This document shows, piece by piece, positions 11,101 to 20,870 of a stretch of DNA of 64,000 nucleotides (positions within the stretch are counted from its first letter, which is position 1; every line of letters starts with the position of its first letter). The translations under genes were made by a program, and so were the position numbers. The DNA is from Schistocerca nitens (lineage: Eukaryota; Arthropoda; Insecta; Orthoptera; Acrididae): NCBI RefSeq assembly GCF_023898315.1, contig NC_064622.1, positions 272,109,503-272,173,502 on the forward strand, in the 5' to 3' direction. The notes under the pieces were generated by a model. The model worked only from the letters and a program-made list of their open reading frames with translations. It had not been told where the DNA came from and did no database searches.

Positions 11101-11896
11101 GGCCGAGCTTTTTGCTCTCCATCAGGCCGTTCAGTATGCCCGCCGCCACCGCCATTCATCGTATGTACTCTGCTCTGACTCACTCAGTGCTCTTCAGAGC
11201 CTTTGAGCTCCCTATCCGGTCCATCCCTTGATTCAACGGATCCAGCAGTCCCTCCATTCTTTCGCTGATAATGGTGGTTCTGTCAGCTTTCTGTGGGTTC
11301 CCAGACATGTAGGAGTGCCTGGGAATGAGGCTGCGGATGCTGCAGCCAAGGCTGCAGTCCTCCTGCCTCGGCCAGCCTCCCATTGTGTCCCATCATCTGA
11401 CGTTCGTGGGGATGTATGTAAGAGGCTTGTGTCGTTGTGGTGGGATGCTTGGTCATCCCTCCAAGGAAACAAGCTCCGGGCAGTAAAACCGCTCCCAACT
11501 GCTTGGACAACCTCTTCCCGACCATCTCGGCGCGAGGAGGTCCTTCTGACCAGGTTGCGGATTGGGCATTGCCGGTTTAGCCACCGCTACCTGCTCTCCG
11601 GTGACCCAGCCCCGCAGTGCCCGTGTGGTCAGGTATTAACAGTGCGCCATGTTTTATTGTCGTGTCCCCGTTTTAGTCAATTTCGTGTTGTCCTGTTCCT
11701 GCCATCTACTTTACCGGATGTTTTAGCTGATGACGCTCGAGCAGCTGCTCGTATTCTGCGTTTTATAACTTTAACTGGCTTGTCCAAAGACATTTCACCT
11801 TTTTACTTATTTTATCTGCATCTTTGTCAGGTCCTTCTGGTGTCCCCCCCCATCCCCTTGAGTTTTACCAGATTCCATGTGCTCTCACAACAGTGA
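8112..11896 (+). pseudogene. LINE-A ORF2 (AP endonuclease, reverse transcriptase, RNase H), three lesions
   Basis: About 1,260 codons. Endonuclease: FHWNIRGIRSNREEL, LQETKL, GDFNAYHPLWGS and SSDHLPC are all present. RT: SYRPISLTS, FDLVKAYDT, GVPQGSILS and the catalytic FVDDF are intact. RNase H: YTDGSK, TAELFAL, CSDSLSALQ and HVGVPGNEAAD supply the catalytic acids. The C-terminus has CPCGQVLTVRHVLLSC (CXCX7HX4C). Lesions: an in-frame TAA at 8412-8414 between endonuclease blocks, a 2-bp insertion near 9069 shifting frame in the linker, and a TGA at 11204-11206 inside RNase H. All catalytic residues I can check remain, so this copy died recently. Enzyme role: nicks DNA and primes reverse transcription of its RNA. 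Confidence 0.93.
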
Positions 11897-11898
11897 CT

Positions 11899-11929
11899 GG
11901 GCGCTAATGACCTCAGCAGTTGAGCGCCC
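11899..11929 (+). other. LINE-A 3'-terminal hairpin
   Basis: Perfect 6-bp stem GGGCGC (11899-11904) / GCGCCC (11924-11929) around the 19-nt loop taatgacctcagcagttga, followed by 'ttaaaccc' and the A-tail. The loop is shared with LINE-B, LINE-C2 and the SINEs while stems differ by compensating changes. Likely the RT recognition element (inference from LINE/SINE partnerships). Confidence 0.8.
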
Positions 11930-11965
11930 TTAAACCCAAAAAAAAAAAAAAACAGTACAGCCAAA

Positions 11966-12700
11966 TGCGTCACATGTGGCAGGGATGCCCATGAGGGTGA
12001 TTGTCCACATCCATCCCCTCATTGCATCAACTGTATTGGCGACCACGATGCTTCCTCTAGAGATTTCCCTATTTTTAAAGATGAACGAATTATTCAGGTA
12101 ACCCGAGTGAAGGAAAAGGTGTCTACCTTCGCTGCTCGTAAGTTACTCGTCATTAGAAATCCCACTATGCTCCCATTGGATAAATATAGCACTGTCCACA
12201 CCTCTCCTCGACCTAAGGAGGTAGCCACACAGACCTGCAATCTCACCTTTAGCGCCACGGTCGTCAGATGGGCCAGCCAAACCATTGCCCATTCATCCTC
12301 CCTACTATCACCCGCTTAACCTTCATTGGTTCCTGCTATATCAAGGGCCACAAAATCGGATGTCTGGATTTCCAAAAAAAGACCCTGTTCGCGAATTTTT
12401 TTTACGTTTCCAGACGTTACAACCATCGACTCCTCCCTCATCTCAACGTCCTGCTTCCAAGAAGGCTCATAAAAAACGCAGTTCCTCTCCTTCTCCACCA
12501 TGACATGTCTCTTCTTCAGCGCCACCCAGCGGTAGCTGCACTAGGCTGTCTTCTATGCTGCCGATAGACACTGCTGGTTGCCAATCAACTAGCCGATCAC
12601 TGGCTGCAGGAGCAGCCCCAGAATAATCAGTGGATTAGGATCTTCTGCCTTTGGTTGAATGCTGTTCCACGCCATCGGGCACTAGCTGTCAGCAGTCATT
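11966..12700 (+). pseudogene. LINE-C1 ORF1, C-terminal half, broken
   Basis: Reads through the second and third knuckles (CVTCGRDAHEGDC-like, then CINCIGDHDASSRDFP) and VKEKVSTFAARKLL, TSPRPKEVATQTCN, matching copy 2 (46190-46560). It then passes through several frame changes in the Ser/Pro/Lys-rich tail. There is no continuous frame. Confidence 0.75.
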
Positions 12701-12745
12701 GAACTGATGGCAAGTGTGGTGGGATTTTCCCCTCTTCTGTCCACT

Positions 12746-14479
12746 CTGTCAATTATTCATTGCAATATCTGTGGTATCTGCTCCAATCGGGATGAATTGC
12801 CAATCCTCTTACGATCCTTCTCCCCAGTTGTCTTCTGTGTTCATGGAACAAACCTACGCCACTACAATCACTTTGTCTTCCCTCATTTCCAATCTGTCTG
12901 GTTTGATCTCCCCTGTGTTGATGGTGTTCTGGCACACACGGGACTTTTGATTCTTCTTTATGATACTATCCATTACCACCCTATCCCCTTAAACAGTTCC
13001 TTCCAAGCTGTTGCTGTATGTCTTTCCCTTTCTGGATACAACTTCTCTCTTTGTACCATATACATTCCATCGCCCACACCAACGGCCAGAGCCAATCTCC
13101 TTCATCTCTTTGGTCAGCTCCCACCCCCCTATTTGCTGCTTGGACGATTTCTGCATCCTTGTCCAAGAGGCTCCCTATTGATTGACGCTTCCACCAAATG
13201 GATCTTGTTTGCCTCAACACTGGAGAACCTACAGTTTTCTTTGCCTCCATGTAACCTCTCATTTGGACGTTTCGGCGGGTACTGTTCAACTAGCTCGGCG
13301 GTTTAAGTGGTTCGCTCTTGCTGATACACACTCGAGTGACCATTTTCGTTGTGTCCTTCGATTACAGCCACAACTGCCATCTATGCTGGAAGTTTTCCCT
13401 AGCCGATTGGACACATTTCTCCTCTCCAGCAACATTCGATGACCGTCAATTTCCTACCATCGATGATCAGGTCACACATGTTATGGAAGTTATTCTTACA
13501 GCCACGGAATGTGCAATACCTCGTACCTCTCTTTTGCTCCAGCGCCCCCCTCCCCCCCTGCCCTTGTGAAACGAGGCGTGCCGTGACGCAATACGCGAGC
13601 GGAGACGTGCTCTTCGCGTTTTCCGCCACTATCCTACGTTGGCCAACTGTATCCGCTATAAGCACTTACGTGCGCGATGCCGTCGCATCATCCGCGATAC
13701 CAAGAAGGCAAGCGTCGATCTCCTTACCAGCTCCTTTAACACCTTCACTCCCTCATCAGCAGTTTGGAGTCGAGTTCGACGGTTATCCACCATGTCTAAG
13801 TTTCTGGACGATCTCTGGGTTAACTGTCGAGCAAGATAGCTTAGTGGACCCAGACGCAATTTCTAACTCATTGGGTCAACGTTTCACTGAGATTTCGAGC
13901 TCTTCAAATTACCCGCCAGCCTTTCTCCCGAAGAAACAAGCAGCTGAAGTGCGACCTCTTGCTTTGTCCTCTCAGAATCGCTATAATACCGTTTCTTCTA
14001 TGTGGGAACTCTAACATGCGCTCTATTCATCTCGCTCTTCCGCACCAGCACTGTGCTAAGTGTCATACTGTTTGCCTTCACCATAAACCATTTATGGATT
14101 GTCTCGGACTCCCTCTTTGTCTACGACTTTGTGATCTACTACAGCTCTCAACGGACCAGCCTTCCTCAACGATGTCTTCAAGGATGTCTCGATCGACTCC
14201 TCTCATGGGGCATCGAAACCGGCTTCCGATTTTCTCCCAGTGTCTGTGTAAATTTATGGCATCGTACAGAGTTTTATCCGCCTTCCCTCAATCTGCGCCC
14301 TGGTACCCTTCCGTTTTCGGACGTCGCCAAATTATTGGGACTTACGTTTGATAAAAAACTGTGCTGGTCCTCCCACGTTTCATATCTTTCTGCTCGCTGT
14401 CTGCTGTCCCTCAACACCCACCTGGAGAGCGGACAGACTGGTCCTCCTCCTGCCTAAATAGCACATTAGTGCTCTCGAA

Positions 14480-14480
<1 letters not shown>
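12746..14480 (+). pseudogene. LINE-C1 ORF2 remnant (endonuclease and part of RT)
   Basis: The start codon equivalent to copy 2 (47005) is CTG here at 12746. Endonuclease blocks are recognisable: IHCNICGICSNRDEL, VFCVHGTNLR (copy 2 has FCLQETKL, so the catalytic Glu is lost), and a deletion removing the GDFNAHHPLWGS motif around 13143. SSDHFRC is present at 13330. The RT core is mostly gone; what remains reads FVYDFVIYYSSQR (the catalytic FVDDF with Asp changed to Tyr) and LGLTFDKKLCWSSHVSYL. Many frameshifts. Clearly older and more damaged than LINE-A. Confidence 0.8.

Positions 14481-14481
<1 letters not shown>

Positions 14482-14559
<78 letters not shown>
14482..14559 (+). repeat. compound microsatellite (GT)n(GA)n
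   Basis: About 16 GT units followed by about 23 GA units without interruption. It sits at the broken right edge of LINE-C1. Confidence 0.97.
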
Positions 14560-14561
<2 letters not shown>

Positions 14562-14886
14562 TTCCTTTACTAGAATGGGCTCGGAACATACGTTTGAAAC
14601 AACCCATTTAGATCGCAAGCAAACGTAGTCTCTCACAAGAGACTTATTACTTCTCAGCTCAGCGAATCACTTCCACTCTCAATCCTAATCAGCACGAAAA
14701 CAACCTTACCTTCTTCTGCGGAGAATTTGTGGATAATTTTGGAGCAGCAGTTATACTGGACACAACTACAATCTGTAAGAAGGATCAGCATGTCTTTATT
14801 ACATATGTGGTGTACGCTGATTTGACCGTATCACTCCTGCCTATGAAAATTATCACGGCTACGTACCGGTAAGTGTAGAGGTTATA
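14560..14886. other. no recognisable feature
   Basis: Unique-looking DNA between the microsatellite and the Tc1-like transposon. No open frame of interest on either strand. Confidence 0.5.
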
Positions 14887-16308
14887 CACCCCTGGAAATG
14901 GAAAAAAGAACACATTGACACCGGTGTGTCAGACCCACCATACTTGCTCCGGACACTGCGAGAGGGCTGTACAAGCAATGATCACACGCACGGCACAGCG
15001 GACACACCAGGAACCGCGCTGTTGGCCGTCGACTGGCGCTAGCTGCGCAGCATTTGTGCACCGCCGCCGTCAGTGTCAGCCAGTTTGTCGTGGCATACGG
15101 AGCTCCATCGCAGTCTTTAACACTGGTAGCATGCCGCGACAGCGTGGACGTGAACCGTATGTGCAGTTGACGGACTTTGAGCGAGGGCGTATAGTGGGCA
15201 TGCGGGAGGCCGGGTGGACGTATCGCCGAATTGCTCAACACGTGGGGCGTGAGGTCTCCACAGTACATCGATGTTGTCGCCAGTGGTCGGCGGAAGGTGC
15301 ACGTGCCCGTCGACCTGGGACCGGACCGCAGCGACGCACGGATGCACGCCAAGACCGTAGGATCCTACGCAGTGCCGTAGGGGACCGCACCGCCACTTCC
15401 CAGCAAATTAGGGACACTGTTGCTCCTGGGGTATCGGCGAGGACCATTCGCAACCGTCTCCATGAAGCTGGGCTACGGTCCCGCACACCGTTAGGCCGTC
15501 TTCCGCTCACGCCCCAACATCGTGCAGCCCGCCTCCAGTGGTGTCGCGACAGGCGTGAATGGAGGGACGAATGGAGACGTGTCGTCTTCAGCGATGAGAG
15601 TCGCTTCTGCCTTGGTGCCAATGATGGTCGTATGCGTGTTTGGCGCCGTGCAGGTGAGCGCCACAATCAGGACTGCATACGACCGAGGCACACAGGGCCA
15701 ACACCCGGCATCATGGTGTGGGGAGCGATCTCCTACACTGGCCGTACACCACTGGTGATCGTCGAGGGGACACTGAATAGTGCACGGTACATCCAAACCG
15801 TCATCGAACCCATCGTTCTACCATTCCTAGACCGGCAAGGGAACTTGCTGTTCCAACAGGACAATGCACGTCCGCATGTATCCCGTGCCACCCAACGTGC
15901 TCTAGAAGGTGTAAGTCAACGACCCTGGCCAGCAAGATCTCCGGATCTGTCCCCCATTGAGCATGTTTGGGACTGGATGAAGCGTCGTCTCACGCGGTCT
16001 GCACGTCCAGCACGAACGCTGGTCCAACTGAGGCGCCAGGTGGAAATGACATGGCAAGCCGTTTCACAGGACTACATCCAGCATCTCTACGATCGTCTCC
16101 ATGGGAGAATAGCAGCCTGCATTGCTGCGAAAGGTGGATATACACTGTACTAGTGCCGACATTGTGCATGCTCTGTTGCCTGTGTCTATGTGCCTGTGGT
16201 TCTGTCAGTGTGATCATGTGATGTATCTGACCCCAGGAATGTGTCAATAAAGTTTCCCCTTCCTGGGACAATGAATTCACGGTGTTCTTATTTCAATTTC
16301 CAGGAGTG
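14887..16308 (+). mobile_element. Tc1-like DNA transposon, complete, intact transposase
   Basis: A 1.42-kb element flanked by TA at 14885-14886 and 16309-16310, as expected for Tc1/mariner. Ends are imperfect inverted repeats of about 33 bp (left starts CACCCCTGGAAATGG, right end reads on the minus strand CACTCCTGGAAATTG) with about five mismatches. A single uninterrupted transposase frame lies inside. The complete structure and open frame suggest a recent insertion. Confidence 0.95.
15131..16153 (+). CDS. Tc1-family transposase, intact (340 aa)
   Basis: Cut-and-paste transposase. I chose ATG 15131 (MPRQRGREP) because family members start there; the frame is open upstream to 14915 but that stretch is 5' UTR beginning inside the terminal repeat. 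N-terminal HTH: LTDFERGRIVGMREAGWTYR and IAQHVGREVSTVHRCC; second HTH about residues 75-115. Catalytic DDE_3 domain: VFSDESRF (first Asp), FQQDNARPH (second Asp), WPARSPDLSPIEHVWD (Glu). I count 32 residues between the second Asp and the Glu, not the 34 normal for Tc1; the two extra residues are missing just before RPWPARSP. The C-terminus KGGYTLY is typical. No stop or frameshift. Whether the short spacing permits activity is unknown. Confidence 0.95.
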   Translation: MPRQRGREPYVQLTDFERGRIVGMREAGWTYRRIAQHVGREVSTVHRCCRQWSAEGARARRPGTGPQRRTDARQDRRILRSAVGDRTATSQQIRDTVAPGVSARTIRNRLHEAGLRSRTPLGRLPLTPQHRAARLQWCRDRREWRDEWRRVVFSDESRFCLGANDGRMRVWRRAGERHNQDCIRPRHTGPTPGIMVWGAISYTGRTPLVIVEGTLNSARYIQTVIEPIVLPFLDRQGNLLFQQDNARPHVSRATQRALEGVSQRPWPARSPDLSPIEHVWDWMKRRLTRSARPARTLVQLRRQVEMTWQAVSQDYIQHLYDRLHGRIAACIAAKGGYTLY

Positions 16309-16310
16309 TA

Positions 16311-17414
16311 TTATCTTGTGTTTGCTGTACCGTTTTCTGAATCATTGGACTCCTCCCCATTAATCTTCAACACTGACACTGCTACCTTAACAACACAGCA
16401 GAAATAATGTTTCTCAACAGATTAAAATACTTTCTGTATCACTTCACAACACTGTCATGTTCCCTAAATCATTTTCTCTATGAGACACCCGTCTTTCGAA
16501 CAATCTTTCTCAAAATATCAGAAATTAAATTCCTTCTAAGCTTCAAAACTTTTCTCTCCGCATCCCCACAAAGATTTTAATTGAAATATTCATTTTTTTC
16601 TCTTTCCGTCTTTCCATTAGTTGCTTTAAATTCGTGGAGGTATATACCGTCTATACAACTAATTGAAGGCAGTTCATTACCATACGTATTTCGTTAAAAA
16701 AAAAAACCAGACTCAAGAAAGAATTACACACACACACAAAGTTGATCACAAAAATGAAAGTGCAAGTGATATATGCGATGTGATAAATATGGGTGAAAGA
16801 ACGCCAGAAATGGGCCAGCTAAAGTATGGAAACTAACGAATACATATCCAGGACCACACACATGAATTAACAGCGCTGGAAATTGTAAGTAACACCGAAT
16901 GATAGGTTCACATTGCTAACTTCGAGCTACAAAAGTTGCTTTTAACCTAAAAAGCAAGAGAAAGACACGATAAAATGTAATATAGCAGTATGTTATTTCC
17001 ACCACATAATAAGCTTATTGTATGTATAAAAGGAAACATGTATTACAGGCCAATGATGATACTTCCCAAATAAAAGAAGCGAAACGCGTATGGCAATAAA
17101 CAAACTGCCTTCGATTAGTTGCATATTCTTGTTTCCTATCAGACATTATCAGTTTCATTTCAATCTCCTCCTCTTCCATTATCCCTCCTACTTATTTTAA
17201 TACGAAAGACGGCTTCAAAAGTGAGAAAGTGAATAGTATCATTGTTAATGCCTCTATTTTATATTATTATTATTATTATTACTTCTATTAATAATACAAA
17301 TTATTGAGTTACGTTACAAGTAATCAATCTAATTTTTAATTACTCCATTACTTTATGATCATTATTATTTTATTATTATTGTTATTGTGATGGTTATGTA
17401 ATATATTTTTGTCT
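16311..17414. other. anonymous AT-rich DNA with trinucleotide runs
   Basis: No gene. Contains an A-run at about 16696-16705 and TTA/ATT-type runs at about 17260-17283 and 17362-17385. Confidence 0.5.
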
Positions 17415-18659
17415 GAGGGGCATTTGAAAAGTCCGTGCAAAAATAAAAACTACTTACATGTTTGGGGTAAACCTTTTTTATTTTTCGACATAGTCTCCTT
17501 TTAGATTTATAAATTTCGTCCAACGTTGTTCTCATTTGCTTATCACTTCTGAATAGTTGGAATTTTCCAAGTCTGCAAAATAGCTATTAGTTACTGCAAT
17601 CAACTCCTTGTTTGAATAAAATCTTTGTCCTGTTAGCCATTTCTTCAGATTGGGGAACAAATAGTGGTGTGAGGGAGCCAAGTCTGGGGAATAGGGGGGA
17701 TGTTAAACGAGTTGGAATCCTATTTTCATTAATTTTGCGACCACAACTGCTGAGGGGTGTGCTGATGCATTGTCGTGATGGAAAACGACTCTTTTGCGTT
17801 CCAATCGCCAGCGTTTTTCTTGCAGCTCGGTTTTCAAACGGTCCAATAACGATGAAGAATATGCGCCTGTAATAGTTTTACCCTTTTCCAGATAGTCGAT
17901 GAGAATTATCCCTTGCGAATCCCAAAAGACAGTCGCCATAACCTTTCCTGCTGAAGGAATGGTCTTCGCCTTGTTTGGTGCAGATTCTCCCTTGGTAACC
18001 CATTGGTTAGATTGTTTGATCTCAGGAGTACAGTAATGTATCCATGTTTCATCCACGGTGACGAAACGACGCTTTAAGTCCTGCGGATTCTCCCAGAACA
18101 TCTGAAAACCATCCTTGAAACACTTCACACGATTCCGTTTTTGGTCAAGCGTGAGCAATCGCGGAACCCATCTTGCGGATAGAATTATCATGTTAAAATG
18201 TTAATGCAAAATATTATGTACCCGTTCATTCGAGATGCCCGCACCACTAGCAATCTCACGCACCTTAACTCTTCTGTCATCCACCACCATATCATGGATT
18301 TTATCAATGATTTCTGGAGTCGTAAACCTCCACAGGGCGTCCAGAACGTTCAGCATCACTTGTGCCCATATATTTTAATCGAAGGTGCAGAGTCACCGTA
18401 ATATTTATCAAGCTTCTCTTTAGTCTCCTGAGGGGTTTTGCCTTTCATAAAGTAACGTTTAATCATCACACGAAATTCTTTTTCATCTATTTCTTGACAA
18501 TCACTCGGCTTCCTTGATTCATAGGAATGTCATACACAAAGAAATAGACAAATATGGCTGAAACTTGGTGTGCGTTCTTTCCAAAGATGCTACTATGACC
18601 TCGATACACTTCGGTGGTGCCATCTCTCGGACTTTGCACGGACTTTTCAAATGCCCCTC
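17415..18659 (-). mobile_element. mariner transposon with perfect 27-bp terminal repeats, dead
   Basis: Left end 17415-17441 and right end 18633-18659 are exact inverted copies (outer part GAGGGGCATTTGAAAAGTCC). The right side has the expected CG-TA flank (TA at 18661); the left flank reads GTCT, so one TA is mutated or the border was altered. Internal 1.2 kb carries a broken minus-strand mariner transposase. The total length of 1.25 kb is normal for mariner. Confidence 0.92.
17500..18490 (-). pseudogene. mariner transposase, inactivated
   Basis: Read on the minus strand. N-terminal region from about 18490 (FRVMIKRYFMKGKTPQETKE) has frame breaks before 18191. The 162-aa frame at 18191-17703 contains ARWVPRLLTLDQKRNRV, VTVDETWIHYCTPE (first Asp) and VVFHHDNASAHPS (second Asp). 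A stop at 17703 precedes YSPDLAPSHHYLFPNLKK, where the third catalytic Asp of the DD34D triad (normally PSDYYLF-like) is His. At least one stop, one catalytic loss and N-terminal frame damage, although the terminal repeats are perfect. Confidence 0.9.
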
Positions 18660-18695
18660 GTATATGTTGTTCCTCGGAACATATACGAGAGGGCT
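18656..18695. repeat. inverted repeat straddling the mariner border
   Basis: CTCGTATATGTT (18657-18668) and its exact reverse complement AACATATACGAG (about 18680-18691) form a 12-bp stem. The outer part of the left arm belongs to the transposon end and the rest to flanking DNA. It looks like an inverted duplication of the transposon/flank junction. Confidence 0.7.
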
Positions 18696-18699
18696 TCAA

Positions 18700-19560
18700 G
18701 ACCCTAATTTGTTAAGGTTAAATAAGCAAAAAATAAATAAATAAATAAAAATAATTTCTGTCTGCATGCCACCTTTTCCAGCTCAGTTTGTCCGTAATCT
18801 GCACGAGACACCACGCGTTTCGTCCGTCTTTCTGCATCATCTCCCGGAAGAAATGCTCTTTCAGTTCGAAAGCCGCCCTCCGACGGTACAGTCTTGGAAA
18901 TGCTGCACATTTGTTGGTCACCGCGGCCGATAATTGAATTTCGACTCAATTCCTGTGCACTCCGCGTTGAAGGCCGGAGTTCCGAGCTGTCCCGCGCAGA
19001 CAAAGAAGTCAATCTGGCTGCAGCGGCAGCGGGGCGCCCCTATTGCCGGCAGAACTACCGGAGTTGCAAAGTTGCCAGTAACGCGTGGCACGTGGCGGTT
19101 TCTGTGTTCACGCTGCGTATATGTATCTGTGCTCCGTAAAGTTCATAGTTTGTTTTGTACATTCACAGGTACCTCTACATATTGTTAAAAACAAACGTAT
19201 CGCAGAAATAATGAACTCTCAGTGAGGAAGAAAACTGCAACTGGGCATAGCACTTTAAAAAAAAAATCTTCAGAAGATACTTATTTTCAAGAAGAAAATG
19301 TAGAAACGCCTGTACGGAATCCCCTTTGCTATCTGAGAATGTCTGTTATTACCAGTTAGGGGAAAATAAATATTATTTATGGATTCTTTCAACACTTCTA
19401 GGTAGAATAATACCATACGTAAGGTTGAATGACAAGTAAGCTGCTTTCTTATATGGATTTTAGTTTATTTCTAACTAATTTTCGACTTATAGTGCCATCA
19501 TCATGAAAACACTGACTAGCCTCCACAAGGGACACTAGTTCTAAGGTAACCCAACACTAT
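18700..19560. other. unidentified segment; minus-strand open stretch at 18718-18921
   Basis: GC-rich patch at 18770-19110 in otherwise AT-rich DNA. On the minus strand 18921-18718 reads smoothly as LYRRRAAFELKEHFFREMMQ and QKDGRNAWCLVQITDKLSWK before running into a low-complexity T/A tract that encodes hydrophobic filler. The composition looks protein-coding, and it could be an exon or a scrap of an element I do not recognise. No convincing GT donor follows it. Function unknown. Confidence 0.3.
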
Positions 19561-20870
19561 AAGCAAAGGTACCACCATCATTATCAAAATGAATCCAATA
19601 GCTTCTAAAGTGTGTGGACTTCCTAAATTAAACTACGTAAGGGAGGCCAAACTTTACGACCTCTTGCGCTAGCCTACACCACACCAAACTACAGAATTAC
19701 CAAAGATTACATTTCAGTAACAAAACCAAGACTAAATTTAAATCGATGTTTGTAATTGTAAATTCAGTGGACCTAGTTAACAAAATTAAAGACCTCTCAA
19801 TTCCCCATAGTGCAAAACTAGTATCTTTTTATGTTACCACCTTACTTGTAAACATATCAGTCCAAGAATGCGTCGATATTTTGACATAACATTTATCCAG
19901 AGCACGCGCCAACCTTACACAAGTAGGAGACAAGACTGTCCACCCAGACTCTACACAAACAACTACATACCATGACAACAGTGTCTCGTCTCAGCCATTT
20001 TTTTAAAATGAAACGTTCATGTACCATATCGAAAAACAGTTCCTGCATAACGAAGCTCTCAGTGATAATCTCAAATATTGGTAGCAAAGGCGATTGAATA
20101 CATTCCTAGAACATCTAAACTCACAACACACAAAAATACATTCACCATGGAGATTGGTGAAAAATCCATTAACGTCTTAGACTTTCAACGTGAATATCAC
20201 TTCGAATACTAGTAGTTCCGCAATTTATAGAAAACACACAACAATATGATGATACCCTCATGCTCACAACATCCAATAGCAGAAATATGCTGCCTTGCAT
20301 TCAGTGGTGCGTCGTCTTACATCCACACCAATATAAAAACAGGATTTTCAGACAGCATTAGACACCATTATATATATTGCATCTATCCCTGACTTTACTG
20401 ACAACATTCTACACAATAAACAAAGAAGAAAATTGTTGCCATACGGGTTTGCCCTTCTGCAGCAATAGTCATAACTAAAACCGACTGCTGTAGTATCCCA
20501 TATTTAGGAAAGCTTTCGGGCAAATTAGCCAAAACTCTGAAATCCTCCAAGTATAAAATTTCAGTTCATGTATTACAACTCTTTTCTTATCCAATATCAA
20601 GAACGAAGCAGATTTATTCAGTAAAGCGGTGTTTATAAAATGATTTTAAAACAGGCAGGGCTATAATAACTAGGCTGATTGAACACGAATACAGCTGGAG
20701 ATTACACGCAGCAGGCTTCTTCTTTGCCTCACAGAAATGCTACATATAGCCAACAAAGGAGGAAACTAAGCCTGTTAGCATTTGTGGTAAAGAAATATTT
20801 AGCTCAAAATCCCCAGCTGATTCTAAATGATCAGTTGCAGCTGAGCACATCCCCCGCACAAACTTGAAAC
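19560..20870 (+). mobile_element. Penelope-like element (RT + GIY-YIG), heavily eroded
   Basis: No continuous frame, but the plus strand shows the order of a Penelope-like retroelement: VCGLPKLNYV (resembling the 'YGLPKIHK' block) near 19612, KIKDLSIPHSAKLVSFYVTT (RT block 'AKLVSFDVTSLFTN') near 19785, IPYLGKLSGKLAKTLK near 20500, then a degraded GIY-YIG region ending RLIEHEYSWRLHAA near 20700. Stops and frameshifts are frequent. Assignment rests on the order of blocks; individual matches are weak. Inert relic. Confidence 0.6.

Larger units (their letters stand above)
5953..11952 (+). mobile_element. LINE family A, near full-length, RNase H-bearing non-LTR retrotransposon
   Basis: A 6.0-kb element inserted into LINE-C1. 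The 13-bp target-site duplication CAGTACAGCCAAA flanks it at 5940-5952 and 11953-11965. Order: structured 5' UTR (5953-6565), ORF1 with three CCHC knuckles (6566-8068), 43-bp spacer, ORF2 with endonuclease, RT, RNase H and a terminal zinc motif (8112-11896), short 3' UTR, terminal hairpin (11899-11929) and an A-tail of about 15. The RNase H domain plus triple-knuckle ORF1 places it in the R1/LOA/I group; I cannot choose between clades by eye. Only three lesions break ORF2, so the insertion is fairly young relative to its host. Confidence 0.95.
11953..14482 (+). mobile_element. LINE family C, copy 1, 3' portion, internally deleted and truncated
   Basis: Resumes exactly after LINE-A with the target duplicate CAGTACAGCCAAA and continues the ORF1 zinc-knuckle region, then ORF2. 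Compared with copy 2 and LINE-A it lacks most of the RT between about 14012 and 14070, plus small pieces elsewhere. It loses homology at 14482, where a (GT)n(GA)n microsatellite begins, just short of the block equivalent to YRALVRSKLDYG. No 3' UTR or tail remains. Confidence 0.85.

Noticed and set aside
14361-14607. Cys/Val and Ser/Leu/His-Thr repeat proteins
   Set aside because: Translation of the (GT)n(GA)n microsatellite.
14915-15130. 72-residue N-terminal extension of the Tc1-like transposase
   Set aside because: Runs back through the 5' UTR toward the terminal repeat and has no family counterpart.
19893-20087. Minus-strand 64-aa ORF
   Set aside because: Antisense to the eroded Penelope-like element; no domain.
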